Assembly (NCBI RefSeq): GCF_032926325.1
Contig: NZ_CP136709.1
Coordinates: forward strand, 1,817,501 to 1,881,500
Source: Aestuariibaculum lutulentum
GTDB lineage: Bacteria > Bacteroidota > Bacteroidia > Flavobacteriales > Flavobacteriaceae
DNA length: 64,000 nt
Direction: 5' to 3'
Under the pieces are notes generated by a model that saw only the letters and a program-made list of their open reading frames with translations, was not told where the DNA came from and made no database searches. The position numbers and the translations under genes are program-made. Within the stretch, counting starts at the first letter, position 1. Every line of letters begins with the position of its first letter. Below, in pieces: positions 62,557 through 64,000 of the stretch.

Positions 62557-62712
62557 CTGTATTATTTTTTAGTTGTTATGTAAAGGTCAGATGGAATTCG
62601 CCTGTAAACATTCAGTTGAAGTTAACTTTTTGCTACGGCTCATTTCATAATAATTTTTATTTAATAAGTCTATTTTGGTTGCGGCTACGAAGTTAATTAT
62701 TTTATTCTGAAT

Positions 62713-62736
62713 ATTTATTATGCATGCATAATAAAT
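62713..62736. promoter_or_regulatory. 24-bp perfect palindrome between etfB and pdhB
   Basis: ATTTATTATGCA and TGCATAATAAAT meet directly at the centre (TGCATGCA core), a perfect 12+12 bp palindrome. It lies 39 nt upstream of the pdhB -7 box (TATTTTTG, 62775-62782) and about 160 nt before the etfB start, a good position for a regulator shared by both genes. The regulator is unknown. Confidence 0.65.
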
Positions 62737-62774
62737 TTTAAATAATTCTTTAATAAGAATATAGCTTTTATTCC

Positions 62775-62782
62775 TATTTTTG
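62775..62782 (+). promoter_or_regulatory. Probable -7 box of pdhB
   Basis: TATTTTTG matches the Bacteroidetes -7 consensus, 23 nt before the ATG. No clear TTTG -33 box is present, so an activator may be needed. Confidence 0.55.
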
Positions 62783-62805
62783 TGACTCGAATTAAAATAG
62801 ATTTA

Positions 62806-63783
62806 ATGAAGACAATACAATTTAGAGAAGCTATCTGCGAAGCCATGAGCGAAGAGATGCGTCGTGATGAGAGCGTATACTTAATGGGTGAAGAGGTAGC
62901 AGAGTATAATGGTGCTTACAAAGCATCAAAAGGAATGTTAGATGAATTTGGACCAAAGCGTGTAATCGATACACCTATCGCAGAGCTTGGTTTTGCGGGT
63001 ATTGCTGTAGGATCTACAATGACTGGTAACCGACCGATTGTAGAGTACATGACGTTTAACTTTTCTCTTGTTGGAATTGATCAGATTATAAATAATGCTG
63101 CTAAAATCAGACAAATGTCTGGTGGACAATTTAAATGTCCAATCGTTTTCCGTGGGCCAACAGCGTCTGCAGGACAGTTAGGAGCAACACACTCACAGGC
63201 TTTCGAAAACTGGTTTGCTAACACGCCAGGTTTAAAAGTTATCGTACCATCGACGCCTTACGATGCAAAAGGATTATTAAAAGCGGCTATCCGTGATGAC
63301 GATCCGGTTATTTTCATGGAAAGTGAGCAAATGTATGGAGATAAAGGTGAAGTGCCAGAAGGTGAATACGTTTTACCAATTGGTGTTGCCGATGTGAAGC
63401 GCGAAGGTACCGATGTAACTATCGTGTCTTTTGGTAAAATCATTAAAGAAGCATTTAAAGCTGCTGATGAATTAGCTAAAGAAGGTATTTCTTGTGAAAT
63501 TATCGATTTACGTACCGTTCGTCCAATGGATAAGAAAGCGATTTTAGAATCGGTAAAGAAAACAAACAGATTAGTTATTTTAGAAGAAGCCTGGCCTTTT
63601 GCTAACGTGTCTTCTGAGATTACTTATGTGGTACAATCTGAGGCATTCGATTATTTAGATGCTCCAATTGTAAAAATCAATACTGCTGATACACCAGCCC
63701 CTTATTCACCGGTGTTATTAGAAGAATGGCTTCCTAACAGCGAAGATGTTATTAAGGCTGTTAAGAAGGTATTGTATAAATAA
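62806..63783 (+). CDS. pdhB: Pyruvate dehydrogenase complex E1 component subunit beta
   Basis: The 325-aa protein is the beta subunit of the alpha-ketoacid dehydrogenase E1, which decarboxylates pyruvate with thiamine diphosphate. Recognisable are MGEEVAEYNGAYKASKGML, DTPIAELGFAGIAVGS, HSQAFENWF and EGISCEIIDLRTVRPMD. ATG 62806 gives the usual MKTIQFREAICEAM start; the frame extends upstream through a GTG at 62782, inside the -7 box, and is rejected. No E1 alpha gene is adjacent, so the alpha subunit is encoded elsewhere. A terminator follows. Confidence 0.96.
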   Translation: MKTIQFREAICEAMSEEMRRDESVYLMGEEVAEYNGAYKASKGMLDEFGPKRVIDTPIAELGFAGIAVGSTMTGNRPIVEYMTFNFSLVGIDQIINNAAKIRQMSGGQFKCPIVFRGPTASAGQLGATHSQAFENWFANTPGLKVIVPSTPYDAKGLLKAAIRDDDPVIFMESEQMYGDKGEVPEGEYVLPIGVADVKREGTDVTIVSFGKIIKEAFKAADELAKEGISCEIIDLRTVRPMDKKAILESVKKTNRLVILEEAWPFANVSSEITYVVQSEAFDYLDAPIVKINTADTPAPYSPVLLEEWLPNSEDVIKAVKKVLYK

Positions 63784-63805
63784 AAATATTATTTTTACGT
63801 TATAT

Positions 63806-63842
63806 AAACTTCATCAACATAACTGTTGGTGAAGTTTTTTTT
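63806..63842 (+). terminator. Terminator after pdhB
   Basis: AAACTTCATCAAC and GTTGGTGAAGTTT form a stem with one wobble pair around a short loop, followed by eight T residues. Confidence 0.85.
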
Positions 63843-63847
63843 GTAAT

Positions 63848-64000
63848 ATGAACTTAAGACTACTTTTTATATTTTTTTATTTCGGAATGATTACGGCCTT
63901 TGCTCAAACAAAGGTTAGTGGCTATGTGTTCGATGAATACGACCAGCCGGTTTCATTTGCCAACGTATTGTTTCAAGGATCTACGAAAGGAACCATTACC
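63848..64000 (+). CDS. Carboxypeptidase-like regulatory domain protein (partial, 5' end)
   Basis: The 51 codons visible encode a signal peptide (MNLRLLFIFFYFGMITAFAQ) and the beginning of a CarboxypepD_reg-like domain (TKVSGYVFDEYDQPVSFANV, then GSTKGT). In Flavobacteriaceae this start is typical of the DUF5686/carboxypeptidase-regulatory outer-membrane proteins or of TonB-dependent receptors. The gene continues past the end of the window, so which one cannot be said. Confidence 0.75.
   Translation, partial: MNLRLLFIFFYFGMITAFAQTKVSGYVFDEYDQPVSFANVLFQGSTKGTIT

Overview
The window comes from a marine-type member of the Flavobacteriaceae (Bacteroidetes). The evidence is the PorP/SprF type IX secretion gene, the CBS-nadK-DUF6089-uppS-bamA-ompH-ompH-murI cell-envelope cluster, a primary sigma factor of only 287 aa, Bacteroidetes promoters (TTTG, about 19 nt, TAnnTTTG), low GC content, and enzymes for sulfated or pectic polysaccharides. 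Genus and species cannot be fixed from the sequence alone. Nearly everything is ordinary chromosome: I see no insertion sequence, prophage, integrase or CRISPR array.

Layout. 1-550: the 3' end of an rRNA operon (23S tail, 5S) and tRNA-Lys. 716-3307: a NifU-like Fe-S protein with a duplicated N-domain, a PorP/SprF protein and a gamma-carbonic anhydrase. 3457-11832 (minus): the envelope biogenesis cluster. 12011-15085: pdxJ, an alpha/beta hydrolase, a decayed YwqK/TonB-C gene and a small membrane protein. 15320-18790: tig, clpP and clpX, the protein-folding and proteolysis block. 19023-27955: a GH3 family protein, DUF2797, rpsU/rpoD, a large AsmA-like protein, a queuosine precursor transporter and a FolK-deoxynucleoside kinase fusion. 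28036-32933: a GH28 lipoprotein, a SpoU methyltransferase and mutS. 33044-33662: two copies of a tRNA-Gly/tRNA-Leu unit, each with its own promoter and terminator. 33673-38703: a LexA-like repressor divergent from a short DNA polymerase III alpha and a Y-family polymerase, with a perfect palindrome in the shared promoter region.

38973-47556 looks like a carbohydrate catabolic block: a PhoD-like phosphatase and a sulfatase, then a GntR regulator leading a xylulokinase and xylose isomerase operon. 48171-55906 holds Kdo transferase, a DegT aminotransferase with galE, lspA, fabD, a FAD dehydrogenase and a DUF6807 protein. 55992-60702 gathers folate and thymidylate functions (a 2TM-DHFR fusion, thyA, a nucleoside transporter) with a bifunctional nuclease. 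60824-64000 holds etfA/etfB, the pyruvate dehydrogenase E1 beta gene and the start of a carboxypeptidase-regulatory-domain protein.

The items most worth a second look are these: the symmetric divergent promoter and operator of the LexA-like/DnaE/DinB mutagenesis cassette; a 15+15 bp inverted repeat overlapping the trigger-factor promoter; a 24-bp perfect palindrome between etfB and pdhB; the doubly broken YwqK/TonB-C gene; the 201-bp identical tRNA duplication; and three unusual domain arrangements (Nfu_N-Nfu_N-NifU, FolK-dNK, 2TM-DHFR).
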